Part shown: in pieces, positions 55,893 to 64,000 of the stretch
How positions within the stretch are numbered: the stretch's first letter is position 1
Layout: every line of letters starts with the position of its first letter
Source: Clostridium sp. HBUAS56010
GTDB taxonomy: Bacteria > Bacillota > Clostridia > Lachnospirales > Lachnospiraceae
Length of the DNA stretch: 64,000 bases
Direction of reading: 5' to 3'
NCBI RefSeq assembly: GCF_007115105.1
Contig: NZ_SULJ01000007.1
Span: 69,729-133,728 of the forward strand
Made by a program: the position numbers and the translations under genes
The notes under the pieces: model-generated
Database searches by the model: none
What the model was told of the DNA's origin: nothing
Seen by the model: the letters and a program-made list of their open reading frames with translations, nothing else

Positions 55893-56696
55893 TCAGCCTC
55901 CCTGGATTACGATTCGTTTCAGGGCACGTTTTTCTAACATAAGTCCCAAAAGCAGGGCTGTAATAAGCCAGAAGATCTGCAGAGCCAGACTTATATATAA
56001 ATCCGATCCTGTCAAATCTCCTCCGAAGATCCGAAAAGGGACATTCTGGGCAGATGCAAAAGGCAGCAGGCTTACAAACTCACGAATTCCTCCAGGAAGA
56101 AAGGGCAGCGGGATTACCGAGCCGCTTAAAAATTCTGACAAAGAGGTGATCATGATCTTCGTCCCTTGTGAAGAAATGGTATAAAAGACAGACATATAAA
56201 CAATCATACCAAAAGCGACTACAAAGAGCAGTCCCAAAATCATGGAAATCAGAGTGAGAAACCAGATTTTCATATCGCCGGGCATGGAAAGTCCGTATGG
56301 TTCGGGCAGAAACCAGGCAAATATCAGAATGGGCATACACCGGAGGACTGCTTTGGACAAGCGGACGGCAAGTCCTCTTACAAACCACATATGATAAAGG
56401 CGGACAGGCCGGCAAAGCTCATAAGCGACATTTCCGCTGGTGATGAATTCAAATAACTGGGATTCCCAGAACCATGTCATAAAAAGAGCCAGAAATGCCT
56501 GCTGCAGCCATATGTAGGTGCTAAAAGCCTGAAAGTCCATGGGAAAACTGTCTGGGGAAGCTTCATAAAAGGCATGGAATAAAAGGATCTGCATGATTCC
56601 CCAAAAAAACTGGGTAACCATACCGGAAAGAGCGGCTGCCCGGTATTGAAGTCCATGAATAAAACGGATTCGAAAAAAAGACCAGTATTTTTTCAT
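55893..56696 (-). CDS. ABC-2 type transporter permease (DUF990-like), first subunit
   Basis: A 267-residue membrane protein with six predicted helices. It begins with a positive stretch (MKKYWSFFRIRFIHGLQYRA) and contains the conserved GNVAYELCRPVRLYHMWF loop. Lies 12 bases after the ATPase gene and 13 before the second permease gene in transcription order, so the three proteins form one exporter. Confidence 0.8.
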   Translation of the reverse strand: MKKYWSFFRIRFIHGLQYRAAALSGMVTQFFWGIMQILLFHAFYEASPDSFPMDFQAFSTYIWLQQAFLALFMTWFWESQLFEFITSGNVAYELCRPVRLYHMWFVRGLAVRLSKAVLRCMPILIFAWFLPEPYGLSMPGDMKIWFLTLISMILGLLFVVAFGMIVYMSVFYTISSQGTKIMITSLSEFLSGSVIPLPFLPGGIREFVSLLPFASAQNVPFRIFGGDLTGSDLYISLALQIFWLITALLLGLMLEKRALKRIVIQGG

Positions 56697-56708
56697 ATTC
56701 TTAGCCCC

Positions 56709-57509
56709 CTATATCTGGAAATCATGGTAAAGAGCTGCAATGATCTCATCTAAAGTGGCATCTGCTTTTGGACAGTGCTTTTTTAGATCATCCAGGGTTC
56801 CGTCAAGGAGAAGCCGCCCTTTTCCGATTAAAAGAACCCGGTCTGCCAGGGCTTCCATATCCTGCATATCATGGGTTGTTAATAGTACAGTTGTGTTATG
56901 CCGTTTGTTCTGTCTGCGGATAAAATCCCGGACTGCCAGTTTGGAAACTGCATCTAATCCGATGGTGGGTTCGTCAAGAAACAGAATCTTTGGATTGTGA
57001 AGGAGAGAAGCAGCGATTTCACAGCGCATCCGCTGTCCGAGAGATAATTGTCTGGCGGGAGTTCGCAGCAGGTCTGTCAGGGAGAGCAGTTCAGTCAGTT
57101 CGTTTAGTGTGTTCTTGTAAGTTGTATGGGGAATGTCGTAGATGTCACGGAGAAGTTCATAAGAGTCTATAATCGGCACGTCCCACCAAAGCTGGGTCCG
57201 CTGTCCGAATACAACACCGATCTCTTTTACATGTTCTTTCCGTTCTTTCCATGGAATGCGGCCATTTATGGTGCAGGTACCGTCATCCGGGGTAAGAATA
57301 CCGCTTAGAATTTTAATGGTAGAGCTTTTCCCTGCTCCGTTGGGACCAATGTAGCCTACCATCTCTCCATCTCCAATCGAAAAGGAGATATCTGAAAGAG
57401 CGTGGATTAGTTCCACCTCTTTGTGAAAAAGTGCTTTGACAGCTTCTGAAAAACCGGCACTTCTTCTTGTGACTTTAAAAGTCTTGTTCATGTGTTCCAC
57501 TTGAATCAT
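56709..57509 (-). CDS. ABC-2 exporter ATP-binding protein (NatA-like)
   Basis: A 266-residue ATPase: Walker A GPNGAGKSS near residue 54, the Q-loop region FGQRTQLWWD (its long WW form marks the DUF990-partner subgroup), signature LSLGQRMRCEIA, Walker B ILFLDEPTIGLD, switch His TTHDMQD. AGGAGG is 7 bases before the ATG. First gene of the operon. Confidence 0.9.
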   Translation of the reverse strand: MIQVEHMNKTFKVTRRSAGFSEAVKALFHKEVELIHALSDISFSIGDGEMVGYIGPNGAGKSSTIKILSGILTPDDGTCTINGRIPWKERKEHVKEIGVVFGQRTQLWWDVPIIDSYELLRDIYDIPHTTYKNTLNELTELLSLTDLLRTPARQLSLGQRMRCEIAASLLHNPKILFLDEPTIGLDAVSKLAVRDFIRRQNKRHNTTVLLTTHDMQDMEALADRVLLIGKGRLLLDGTLDDLKKHCPKADATLDEIIAALYHDFQI

Positions 57510-57783
57510 GTTAAATCCTCCTGGTAGTAATATTTGTGAACGTTGTCCTTCCGGCAGCGGACAGTAAAACCTGTCATAACTGGTTGGAGCGTTCTAATAT
57601 CTTGCCAAGCGGTCAGCATAGATGAAATTATATTTCCTATGCCGCTCTCCGGAAGTCATAGGGATTCCGGGGACTCTGCCGTGGTATAATATTCTCTTTT
57701 CCTCAATGAAGATCTCATATAGAATGGAAAAGGAATTATAGTTTACCACTGTCCAATTTTTATGTCAAGAGTTGGAAAAATGC

Positions 57784-57811
57784 TTGACAAAAATAAAAAA
57801 AATGATAATAT
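57784..57811 (+). promoter_or_regulatory. promoter of the metal-resistance operon
   Basis: TTGACA (57784-57789), 16-base spacer, TAATAT (57806-57811). The start site would fall in the operator that follows. Confidence 0.75.
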
Positions 57812-57815
57812 TAAC

Positions 57816-57835
57816 ATATGAACACATATTCATAT
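57816..57835. promoter_or_regulatory. ArsR/SmtB-type metal operator
   Basis: ATATGAA-CACATA-TTCATAT, a perfect 7-bp inverted repeat containing TGAACA-N2-TATTCA, the known SmtB/CzrA half-site pattern. It sits just downstream of the -10 box, so bound repressor would block the operon until metal releases it. Confidence 0.8.
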
Positions 57836-57862
57836 AATAATATATAACAAAGGAGGTGCCTT

Positions 57863-58246
57863 ATGGAACCAGACGTGAGAAATAATGTGGCGGATTCGGA
57901 ATTTGACCAGTGTGATTTTATTTGCATTCATGAAGGAATTGTTAATCAAGTGCTTAAAGCCATGCCAAAGGAACAGGAACTTCGTGATCTGGCTGATTTT
58001 TATAAAGTTTTTGGAGATCCAACCAGAGTTAAAATCCTTTATGTACTCAGTCAGTCGGAGATGTGTGTATGCGATATTGCAACTCTCTTACAGATGGGCC
58101 AGTCAGCTATTTCCCATCAGCTTCGGGTATTAAAACAGATGCGCCTGGTGAAGTTCAGGAGAGAAGGAAAGACTGTTTTTTATTCTTTGGCAGATGGTCA
58201 TATTGAAACCATTTTAGCTCAGGGAATGGAGCATATTAATGAATAA
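57863..58246 (+). CDS. ArsR/SmtB family metal-sensing repressor (CadC/CzrA-like)
   Basis: A 127-residue winged-helix repressor. It holds two known metal sites: Cys68 and Cys70 in EMCVCDIA with N-terminal Cys17 and Cys21 (the CadC alpha3N thiolate site for Cd/Pb/Zn), and Asp111-x-His113-x10-His124-x2-Glu127 (the alpha5 zinc site of SmtB/CzrA). Recognition helix MGQSAISHQLRVLKQ. AAAGGAGG precedes the ATG. It should repress its own operon through the operator at 57816 and let go on Zn or Cd. Confidence 0.93.
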   Translation: MEPDVRNNVADSEFDQCDFICIHEGIVNQVLKAMPKEQELRDLADFYKVFGDPTRVKILYVLSQSEMCVCDIATLLQMGQSAISHQLRVLKQMRLVKFRREGKTVFYSLADGHIETILAQGMEHINE

Positions 58247-58282
58247 TGAATGAAAAATATATCAGCAAGGAGAATGAAAATC

Positions 58283-58507
58283 ATGAAAAAGATCGTCAAA
58301 TTAGAAGGATTATGCTGTGCAAACTGTGCTGCGAAGATTGAAGACGGAGTAAAGAAACTGGCAGGAGTTGAGAGTGCTTCTTTAAGCTTTATGACCCAGA
58401 GACTTACACTGGAAGTGGAAGAAGGCAAGACCGACGAGATTATGGATGCTGCCAAAAAGATTGCCAATAAGATTGAGCCGGAAGCAGAATTCCGAATTCT
58501 CCGGTAA
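58283..58507 (+). CDS. stand-alone heavy-metal-associated (HMA) domain protein
   Basis: A 74-residue ferredoxin-like HMA fold with the metal-binding CxxC in GLCCANCAAKIE. AAGGAG is about 10 bases before ATG 58283; earlier ATGs at 58250 and 58274 are less well placed. In most Zn/Cd ATPases this domain is fused to the pump's N terminus; here it is a separate gene 16 bases ahead of a pump lacking it, so it probably delivers metal to that pump. Confidence 0.88.
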   Translation: MKKIVKLEGLCCANCAAKIEDGVKKLAGVESASLSFMTQRLTLEVEEGKTDEIMDAAKKIANKIEPEAEFRILR

Positions 58508-58523
58508 AGACAAAGGAGATATT

Positions 58524-60392
58524 ATGACAAAAAAACAAAAAAAGATGGTAATCCGTCTGATTGCCAGTGCCTTGTTTTTTGCGGTAGGAATGTTTTTTGA
58601 AGAAAAAAATTCCTGGTATCTGGTTCCCTTTATTATTTCATATCTTGCCGCTGGTTATGATGTTCCCCTGCGTGCATTAAGAGGGATGAGAAATGGTCAG
58701 TTTTTTGACGAGAATTTCCTTATGTCTATTGCTACATTTGGAGCCATCGGCATTGGAGCCATGGAAGAGGCCGTGGGAGTTATGCTTTTTTATCAGGTCG
58801 GTGAATTGTTTAATGATTATGCAGTGAACAAATCCAGGCGTTCCATTACAGAACTCATGGATATCAATCCGGAATATGCCAATCTGATTGTAGATGGCAA
58901 AGAAGAGCAGGTAGACCCTTACGAAGTCCAGGTTGGAGACATCATTGTTGTAAAACCAGGAGAAAAGGTTCCATTAGATGGAATTGTAGTAAAAGGGGCC
59001 GGCTCTCTTGATACAAAAGCCTTAACTGGAGAATCCATGCCTTTGGAAGTGAAGGAACAAGACGAGGTGGTCAGCGGTTCTATTAACCTAAACAGTGTGC
59101 TGGAGGTACGGGTTACCAGGTTGTTTGATGATTCCACCGTTGCAAAGATTTTAGAACTGGTGGAGAATGCCAGCTCCAGAAAAGCAAAAGCGGAGAATTT
59201 TATTACTCGTTTTGCAAGAATCTATACTCCTGTTGTTGTTTTTCTGGCTGTGATTCTTGCCATTGCTCCTCCTTTATTGTTTGGAGGAGACTGGGGAACC
59301 TGGATTTACCGGGCATGCAGTTTTTTGGTTGTATCCTGCCCCTGTGCTCTTGTTATTTCTGTTCCTTTAAGTTTCTTTGGAGGGCTGGGAGCTGCTTCCA
59401 GACAGGGAATCCTTTTAAAGGGAAGCAACTATCTGGAATCCATGGCCTCCCTTCATACCGTAGTCTTTGATAAGACAGGAACCCTTACTACAGGAAAGTT
59501 TAAGGTTACCGATATTGATGGAGTGACATGTTCAAAGGAAGAACTTCTGGAACTTGCGGCATATGGAGAATATCATTCCAACCACCCTATTGCTCTTTCT
59601 GTAAGAGAAGCTTACAAAAAGGCTATAGATCCGAAAAAAGTTGGAGTTGTTGAAGAGATACCAGGTCATGGTGTCCGTACTGAACTGTTATTTGATGGAG
59701 AAAGCAGAAAATTATCCATTGGAAATAAACGTCTCATGGAACAGCTTTCTGTATCAATATCTGGAAAAGAGCCAATGATGGGAACCACGCTTTATGTAGC
59801 GGAAGGGGAGAGATATCTTGGTTCCATTACCATCAGTGACACAGTCCGTGATGATGTACCTTCTGCATTAAAGGGTCTGAAAGCCGCTGGAATTAAAAAG
59901 CTGGTGATGCTGACTGGAGATAAACCAGAGGTAGGCAGGGCGGTGGGAGATGCTCTTGGGCTTGATGAAGTTCATGGTGGTTTGCTGCCGGGAGATAAGG
60001 TCTTAAAAGTAGAAGAACTTCTGAATCAGAAAGCGGAAGGAGCCATGCTGGCATTTGTGGGAGACGGAATTAACGATGCGCCTGTTCTTGCCCGGGCTGA
60101 TGTGGGAATCGCCATGGGCGGCATTGGATCTGATGCAGCCGTGGAAGCTGCTGATGTGGTAATTATGACAGATGAACCATCAAAGATTATTGACGTCATT
60201 TTAATCGCAAGAAAAACCATGGTGATTGTAAAGCAGAATATTGCCTTTGCCATTGGCATAAAGGTCCTGATTTTAGTTCTTTCCGCTATGGGGATTGCAA
60301 CCATGTGGGCGGCTGTATTTGGAGATGTAGGTGTGTCTGTTCTCGCCATTTTAAATGCAATCCGTGCACTGAAATATCAGAGCAAAGTTTAA
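58524..60392 (+). CDS. Zn/Cd-transporting P1B-type ATPase
   Basis: A 622-residue heavy-metal exporter: metal-binding SCPCALVIS in the membrane, phosphorylated Asp in FDKTGTLTTG, the TGES loop (ALTGESMP), HP pair in YHSNHPIALS and hinge GDGINDAPVLARADVGIAMG. ATG 58524 has AAAGGAG upstream; there is no N-terminal HMA domain because it is encoded by the preceding gene. With CPC and the metal sensor upstream, Zn2+/Cd2+/Pb2+ export is most likely. Confidence 0.92.
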   Translation: MTKKQKKMVIRLIASALFFAVGMFFEEKNSWYLVPFIISYLAAGYDVPLRALRGMRNGQFFDENFLMSIATFGAIGIGAMEEAVGVMLFYQVGELFNDYAVNKSRRSITELMDINPEYANLIVDGKEEQVDPYEVQVGDIIVVKPGEKVPLDGIVVKGAGSLDTKALTGESMPLEVKEQDEVVSGSINLNSVLEVRVTRLFDDSTVAKILELVENASSRKAKAENFITRFARIYTPVVVFLAVILAIAPPLLFGGDWGTWIYRACSFLVVSCPCALVISVPLSFFGGLGAASRQGILLKGSNYLESMASLHTVVFDKTGTLTTGKFKVTDIDGVTCSKEELLELAAYGEYHSNHPIALSVREAYKKAIDPKKVGVVEEIPGHGVRTELLFDGESRKLSIGNKRLMEQLSVSISGKEPMMGTTLYVAEGERYLGSITISDTVRDDVPSALKGLKAAGIKKLVMLTGDKPEVGRAVGDALGLDEVHGGLLPGDKVLKVEELLNQKAEGAMLAFVGDGINDAPVLARADVGIAMGGIGSDAAVEAADVVIMTDEPSKIIDVILIARKTMVIVKQNIAFAIGIKVLILVLSAMGIATMWAAVFGDVGVSVLAILNAIRALKYQSKV

Positions 60393-60399
60393 AAAAACG

Positions 60400-60428
60400 T
60401 TGACAAATTATTTTCCAACTGTTATATT
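60400..60428 (+). promoter_or_regulatory. promoter of glnA
   Basis: TTGACA (60400-60405), 17-base spacer, TATATT (60423-60428). Transcription would begin near 60435, immediately before a strong terminator-type hairpin. Confidence 0.75.
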
Positions 60429-60440
60429 TTACACATATTA

Positions 60441-60496
60441 CGGGTGGTGCGAAGACGGTCCATTGTTGTGAGACTGTGTTTGCACACCCGTTTTTT
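60441..60496 (+). promoter_or_regulatory. glnA leader attenuator (terminator hairpin between promoter and gene)
   Basis: CGGGTG (60441-60446) pairs with CACCCG (60485-60490), with TGC/GCA and a further ~10-bp stem (GAAGACGGTC against GACTGTGTTT with one G-G mismatch) above it, followed by six T. It lies 40 bases upstream of the glnA start, after the promoter, so expression needs read-through. An ANTAR-domain protein is encoded right after glnA. The usual tandem hexaloop ANTAR targets were not recognised by eye. It also could end read-through from the ATPase gene. Confidence 0.75.
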
Positions 60497-60536
60497 GGGT
60501 ATACTTGCGTTAGGATTAAGAAAGGGAGAGTGTATT

Positions 60537-61874
60537 ATGAGCAAATATAGCAAAGAAGACATATTCCGTATGGTGGAAGAAGAGGACGTGGAATTTATCC
60601 GTCTTCAGTTTACGGATATTTTTGGTATGATGAAGAATGTCGCAATTACAAAAACCATGCTTTCCAAAGCGCTGGATAACCGTTGTATGTTTGATGGATC
60701 TTCCATTGAGGGATTTATAAGAAGTGAAGAGTCTGACATGTACCTCTATCCGGACCTGGATACATTTGAGATTGTTCCCTGGCGTCCCCAGCAGGGAAAG
60801 GTTGCCAGACTTATGTGTGATGTATATTGCCCGGACCAGACTCCTTTTTTAGGGGACCCCAGGTATGTTCTTAAAAAAGTATTGAAGAAAGCCCGTGATA
60901 TGGGATTTGTATTCCAGGCGGGTCCCGAATGTGAATTTTTTCTTTTTCATACAGATGAAGAGGGACGTCCAACCACCCATACCCATGAGATCGCAAGCTA
61001 TTTTGATGTAGCTCCTATTGATCAGGCGGAGAATGTGCGGAGGGATATGGTTTTATCCCTGGAAGAGATGGGCTTTATGATTGAAGCTTCCCATCATGAG
61101 ATATCTCCAGGACAGCATGAGATTGATTTTCAGTATGCGGAAGGGATTGTAACCGCAGATAATATTATGACATTTAAGATGGCAGTAAAGGCAATTGCAA
61201 AACGTCACGGACTTCATGCTACCTTCATGCCAAAACCTAAGGCAGGAGTCAATGGATCTGGGATGCATATTAATATGTCCTTATCCGATCTGGACGGCAA
61301 CAATATGTTTGAAGATACCAGTGATGAACGTGGTTTAAGTAAGAATGCCTACCAGTTTATAGCCGGAATCCTTCATCATATGAAGGGAATGACAATTCTG
61401 ACCAATCCACTGGTCAATTCCTATAAACGTCTGGTACCAGGCTATGATGCACCCATATATATTGCATGGTCAGCCAAAGCAAACAGAACTTCCCTGATCC
61501 GGATTCCTTCCTCCAGAGGAACCAGTACAAGGATCGAACTTCGCTGTCCGGATTCGGCTGTTAATCCTTATCTGGCGCTGGCTGCGTGTCTGGCAGCAGG
61601 GCTTGATGGAATTGAGAAACAGATGACACCGCCGGAAAGCGTGGACAGCAATGTGTTTGCCATGCCGGAAGAAGAAATTCTCCGCAGAGGAATCGAGCAG
61701 CTTCCGGAGACTCTTGGGGAAGCGATTGATGCGTTCCGCAAAGACGAGTTTATGAAAAAAGTGCTGGGAGATCATATTTTCACCAAATATTTAGAAGCCA
61801 AGGAAGCCGAGTGGCGGATGTTCCGCGCCCAGGTAACAGACTGGGAAGTAGAAGAATACCTGTATAAGTATTAA
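60537..61874 (+). CDS. glnA: glutamine synthetase, type I
   Basis: A 445-residue enzyme that makes glutamine from glutamate, ammonia and ATP. Beta-grasp domain with FTDIFGMMKN and the Asp loop FDGSSIEGF; catalytic barrel with AGPECEFFLF, HHEISPGQHEIDF, the ATP motif KPKAGVNGSGMHIN and NRTSLIRIPSSR. The size and lack of the adenylylation Tyr region fit the Gram-positive GSI-alpha type. GGGAGAG precedes ATG 60537. The leader has a promoter and an attenuator. Confidence 0.96.
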   Translation: MSKYSKEDIFRMVEEEDVEFIRLQFTDIFGMMKNVAITKTMLSKALDNRCMFDGSSIEGFIRSEESDMYLYPDLDTFEIVPWRPQQGKVARLMCDVYCPDQTPFLGDPRYVLKKVLKKARDMGFVFQAGPECEFFLFHTDEEGRPTTHTHEIASYFDVAPIDQAENVRRDMVLSLEEMGFMIEASHHEISPGQHEIDFQYAEGIVTADNIMTFKMAVKAIAKRHGLHATFMPKPKAGVNGSGMHINMSLSDLDGNNMFEDTSDERGLSKNAYQFIAGILHHMKGMTILTNPLVNSYKRLVPGYDAPIYIAWSAKANRTSLIRIPSSRGTSTRIELRCPDSAVNPYLALAACLAAGLDGIEKQMTPPESVDSNVFAMPEEEILRRGIEQLPETLGEAIDAFRKDEFMKKVLGDHIFTKYLEAKEAEWRMFRAQVTDWEVEEYLYKY

Positions 61875-61913
61875 TCTTTTGTATCCGATACGGTTATCTG
61901 GAGGTGAGGGTGT

Positions 61914-62462
61914 TTGACCAATGTGATAGTGGCATTTTCCAAAGCAGAGGATGCGAAAAATATTAAAAATATTCTGGTAAAGCATGGATTTTCGGTCTAT
62001 GGGGTCTGCACCTCCGGTGCGCAGGCTGTCAACAGTGCGGATGAGCTGGGCAGCGGAGTTGTGGTATGCGGATGCAGATTTGCTGACATGGTATATCAGG
62101 AGATCTATGAGTGTCTTCCAAAAGGGATGCAGATGCTTCTAGTGGCCTCTCCCAGCCAGTGGTCTGGTTCAGCCCCAGAGGATGTGGTATGCCTGGGACT
62201 TCCTTTAAAAGTGCAGGATCTTGTAAGTACTCTGGGAATGATGCTGGAAACCATGGCGAGAAGAAGGAAGAAATTAAAAAGCCAGCCAAAGGAACGAAGC
62301 AAAGAAGAACTGGATATGATTAAGCAGGCAAAAGAACTCCTGATGGAGAGGAATCATATGACAGAGTCCGATGCACACCGCTATATTCAGAAGTGCAGCA
62401 TGGACAGCGGTAATAATATGGTTGAAACTGCCCAGATGATCATGAGTTTGATTAATCAATAA
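61914..62462 (+). CDS. ANTAR-domain antitermination regulator with degenerate receiver
   Basis: A 182-residue protein. Residues 1-115 have a response-receiver fold, but the acidic pocket (VAFSKAED) and phosphoacceptor position (VVVCGCRFADM) lack the usual Asp residues, so it is probably not phosphorylated. A Lys/Arg-rich linker leads to a C-terminal ANTAR RNA-binding domain (about 127-182; IKQAKELLMERNHMTESDAHRYIQKCSMD and AQMIMSL). ANTAR proteins bind hairpins in leaders to stop termination. Start TTG 61914 behind GGAGGTGAGGG. Placed 39 bases after glnA; the glnA leader is its likely target. Confidence 0.88.
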   Translation: MTNVIVAFSKAEDAKNIKNILVKHGFSVYGVCTSGAQAVNSADELGSGVVVCGCRFADMVYQEIYECLPKGMQMLLVASPSQWSGSAPEDVVCLGLPLKVQDLVSTLGMMLETMARRRKKLKSQPKERSKEELDMIKQAKELLMERNHMTESDAHRYIQKCSMDSGNNMVETAQMIMSLINQ

Positions 62463-62478
62463 AAGCAGAGGTATTAAA

Positions 62479-63288
62479 ATGAAATTTACAAAGATGCAGG
62501 GAATTGGTAATGACTATGTTTATATTAATTGTTTTGAAGAAAAGGTAGAGAATCCGGCAGAGCTTTCAAAGAAAGTCAGTGACCGGCACTTTGGAATCGG
62601 TTCTGACGGACTGATTCTGATCTGTCCTTCCGAGAAAGCAGACTGCCGGATGCGTATGTTCAATGCAGATGGGTCGGAGAGCTCCATGTGCGGCAATGGA
62701 ATCCGCTGTGTGGGAAAATATGTTTACGATCATCATCTTGTGGAGAAGACAGAATTTGATGTGGAGACAGAAGCGGGAATCAAGCATTTGAAGGTAATTG
62801 CAAAAGAGGGGAAAGCGGTGAAGATTACGGTGGATATGGGAATCCCGGAACTGACCAGCCAATTGCCTGAATCTATTTGCATTGACGGTAAAGACTATGA
62901 GTTCATTGGCATTTCCGTGGGCAATCCTCATGCTGTTTATTATATGGATGGAATTGATTCGCTGGATCTGGAAGCCATTGGTCCAGGCTTTGAAACTCAT
63001 GAGCGGTTTCCGGAGAGAACCAATTCTGAATTCATTGAAGTAATAAGTCCGGACTACATCCGTATGAGGGTGTGGGAGAGAGGCAGCGGGGAGACCTGGG
63101 CATGTGGAACAGGAGCAACTGCCAGTGCGGTGGCTTCTGCAATGAGCGGAAGAACTTCAGATACCGTTGAAGTGGAATTAAAGGGTGGAAATTTGACCAT
63201 ACACTGGGACAGGAATACAGGTCATGTATTCATGACAGGACCGGCAGTCGAAGTGTTTCAGGGAGAATTTGACATAAAGAATCTATAG
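62479..63288 (+). CDS. dapF: diaminopimelate epimerase
   Basis: A 269-residue enzyme that converts LL- to meso-diaminopimelate for lysine and peptidoglycan. Both catalytic cysteines are present: Cys71 in SMCGNGIRC and Cys209 in WACGTGATA; ERGSGET carries the substrate-binding Glu-Arg. It forms an operon with dapL 18 bases downstream and starts 16 bases after the ANTAR gene (AGAGG upstream). Reference for the altered paralog at 49571. Confidence 0.96.
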   Translation: MKFTKMQGIGNDYVYINCFEEKVENPAELSKKVSDRHFGIGSDGLILICPSEKADCRMRMFNADGSESSMCGNGIRCVGKYVYDHHLVEKTEFDVETEAGIKHLKVIAKEGKAVKITVDMGIPELTSQLPESICIDGKDYEFIGISVGNPHAVYYMDGIDSLDLEAIGPGFETHERFPERTNSEFIEVISPDYIRMRVWERGSGETWACGTGATASAVASAMSGRTSDTVEVELKGGNLTIHWDRNTGHVFMTGPAVEVFQGEFDIKNL

Positions 63289-63306
63289 ATAAAACAGGAG
63301 GAACCC

Positions 63307-64000
63307 ATGTTAAAAGTAAATGATAATTATTTAAAACTTCCGGGAAGCTATTTGTTTTCCACAATCGCAAAAAAAGTAAATGCTTACATAGAGGCAAATC
63401 CAGATAAAAAGGTGATAAGACTTGGTATTGGCGATGTGACACAGCCTTTGGCACCTGCCATTATTAAAGCACTTCATGATGCGGTGGAGGAGATGGGGAA
63501 CAGTGAGACTTTTCATGGCTATGCACCGGATCTTGGCTACAGCTTTTTAAGAGAGACGATTGCAAGAGAAGATTATTTAAGCAGGGGCTGCCAGATTGAA
63601 GCGGATGAAATCTTTGTTTCTGACGGAGCAAAAAGTGACTGCGGAAATATTCAGGAGATCTTTGATGAAGACTGCAAGATCGCAGTCTGTGATCCTGTAT
63701 ATCCTGTCTATGTGGATTCCAATGTAATGGCAGGAAGAACGGGAGAGTACGACCAGGTCACAGGCAAATGGAGCAATGTGATCTATATGCCCTGTACTGC
63801 AGAGAATCATTTTGTGCCGGAACTTCCAACGGAGACTCCGGATCTGATCTATCTTTGTGTGCCCAATAATCCGACAGGAACCACGCTTACAAAAGATCAG
63901 TTAAAGGTATGGGTGGACTATGCCAATAAAAATGGTGCGGTCATTCTTTACGATGCGGCTTATGAGGCTTATATCGCTGAGGAGGACGTTCCTCATTCCA
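63307..64000 (+). CDS. dapL: LL-diaminopimelate aminotransferase (partial)
   Basis: The 3' end is cut by the window edge; 231 residues are visible of a family of about 400. PLP enzyme that makes LL-diaminopimelate directly from tetrahydrodipicolinate, followed by DapF. Family features: [57 protein letters not shown] and YDAAYEAYI. The PLP lysine is beyond the edge. AGGAGGAAC precedes ATG 63307. The pair dapF-dapL indicates the aminotransferase variant of lysine synthesis. Confidence 0.95.
   Translation, partial: MLKVNDNYLKLPGSYLFSTIAKKVNAYIEANPDKKVIRLGIGDVTQPLAPAIIKALHDAVEEMGNSETFHGYAPDLGYSFLRETIAREDYLSRGCQIEADEIFVSDGAKSDCGNIQEIFDEDCKIAVCDPVYPVYVDSNVMAGRTGEYDQVTGKWSNVIYMPCTAENHFVPELPTETPDLIYLCVPNNPTGTTLTKDQLKVWVDYANKNGAVILYDAAYEAYIAEEDVPHS

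Larger units (their letters stand above)
57510..57862. other. divergent intergenic region
   Basis: About 350 bases between the exporter operon (minus) and the metal-resistance operon (plus). The right end holds the promoter and operator of the arsR-type gene (57784-57835). The rest has no recognisable gene; a few short GC-rich hairpins such as the CCGG-containing one near 57645-57680 are unexplained, and I did not find a convincing minus-strand promoter. Confidence 0.4.

Noticed and set aside
60435-60536. T-box or glutamine riboswitch in the glnA leader
   Set aside because: No T-box AGGGTGG-type sequence in the right setting, and the leader is a single hairpin with no second aptamer-like domain; an ANTAR target fits the neighbour better.

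Overview
The window looks like chromosome of an anaerobic, spore-forming member of the Clostridia, most likely Lachnospiraceae. This is inferred from gene style only: strong AGGAGG ribosome sites, LplABC-type sugar importers without their own ATPase, YesMN-type regulators, CdaA/CdaR, DapL, a CadC/CzrA-like metal operon, and a sigma-K-like promoter in front of a collagen-like (spore-surface type) gene. No rRNA, tRNA, CRISPR, IS element or phage gene was seen.

Layout. (1) 1-844, minus: 5' part of a collagen-like gene cut by the window edge, then about 600 bases almost without genes. (2) 1442-17134, plus: a large catabolic cluster with a lipoprotein sugar binder and two permeases, a cytosolic heparinase II/III-type lyase, three Gfo/Idh/MocA oxidoreductases, two TIM-barrel isomerase/epimerases, a diketogulonate-reductase-like enzyme, a PreA-like flavin/iron-sulfur protein and a membrane AraC sensor. 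It ends in a broken ankyrin-GH43 gene. (3) 17256-17888, minus: a superoxide dismutase. (4) 18117-26538: sulfate uptake (binding protein, CysT, CysW, CysA) and activation/reduction to sulfite (AprA, AprB, CysD, CysN), with a perfect 13-bp inverted repeat over the promoter -10. (5) 26631-31918: a CDP-alcohol phosphatidyltransferase and a MacAB-type ABC export system with two permeases. (6) 32050-41405: a YesM/YesN pair, a sugar ABC importer, a beta-propeller protein and a GH4 alpha-galacturonidase, together a pectin-fragment locus. (7) 41565-47169: two unknown membrane proteins, cdaA, cdaR, ptsH, ptsI. (8) 47267-55056: an O-antigen-polymerase-like protein, an AraC regulator, a DapF-like protein with both catalytic cysteines changed to serine, two aminotransferases (the second HisC-like), an AI-2E family membrane protein and a GH25 lysozyme. 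(9) 55094-57509, minus: an ABC-2 exporter. (10) 57863-60392: ArsR-type metal sensor, stand-alone HMA protein, Zn/Cd P-type ATPase. (11) 60537-64000: glnA behind a leader terminator, an ANTAR protein, canonical dapF, and dapL cut by the right edge.

How they work together. The two sugar loci each pair an importer with intracellular lyase/hydrolase and oxidoreductase enzymes, so oligosaccharides are probably taken up and finished inside the cell; both lack an importer ATPase and probably share one encoded elsewhere. HPr with Ser46 gives the usual link to carbon catabolite control. The sulfate operon reduces APS directly, without APS kinase or PAPS reductase, and sulfite reductase must be elsewhere. 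The glnA-ANTAR arrangement suggests nitrogen control by transcription antitermination. The most unusual items are the Ser/Ser DapF paralog beside two aminotransferases, the lyase/oxidoreductase cluster with its PreA-like protein, the glnA leader with the ANTAR protein, and the collagen-like protein with its globular domain at the N terminus.
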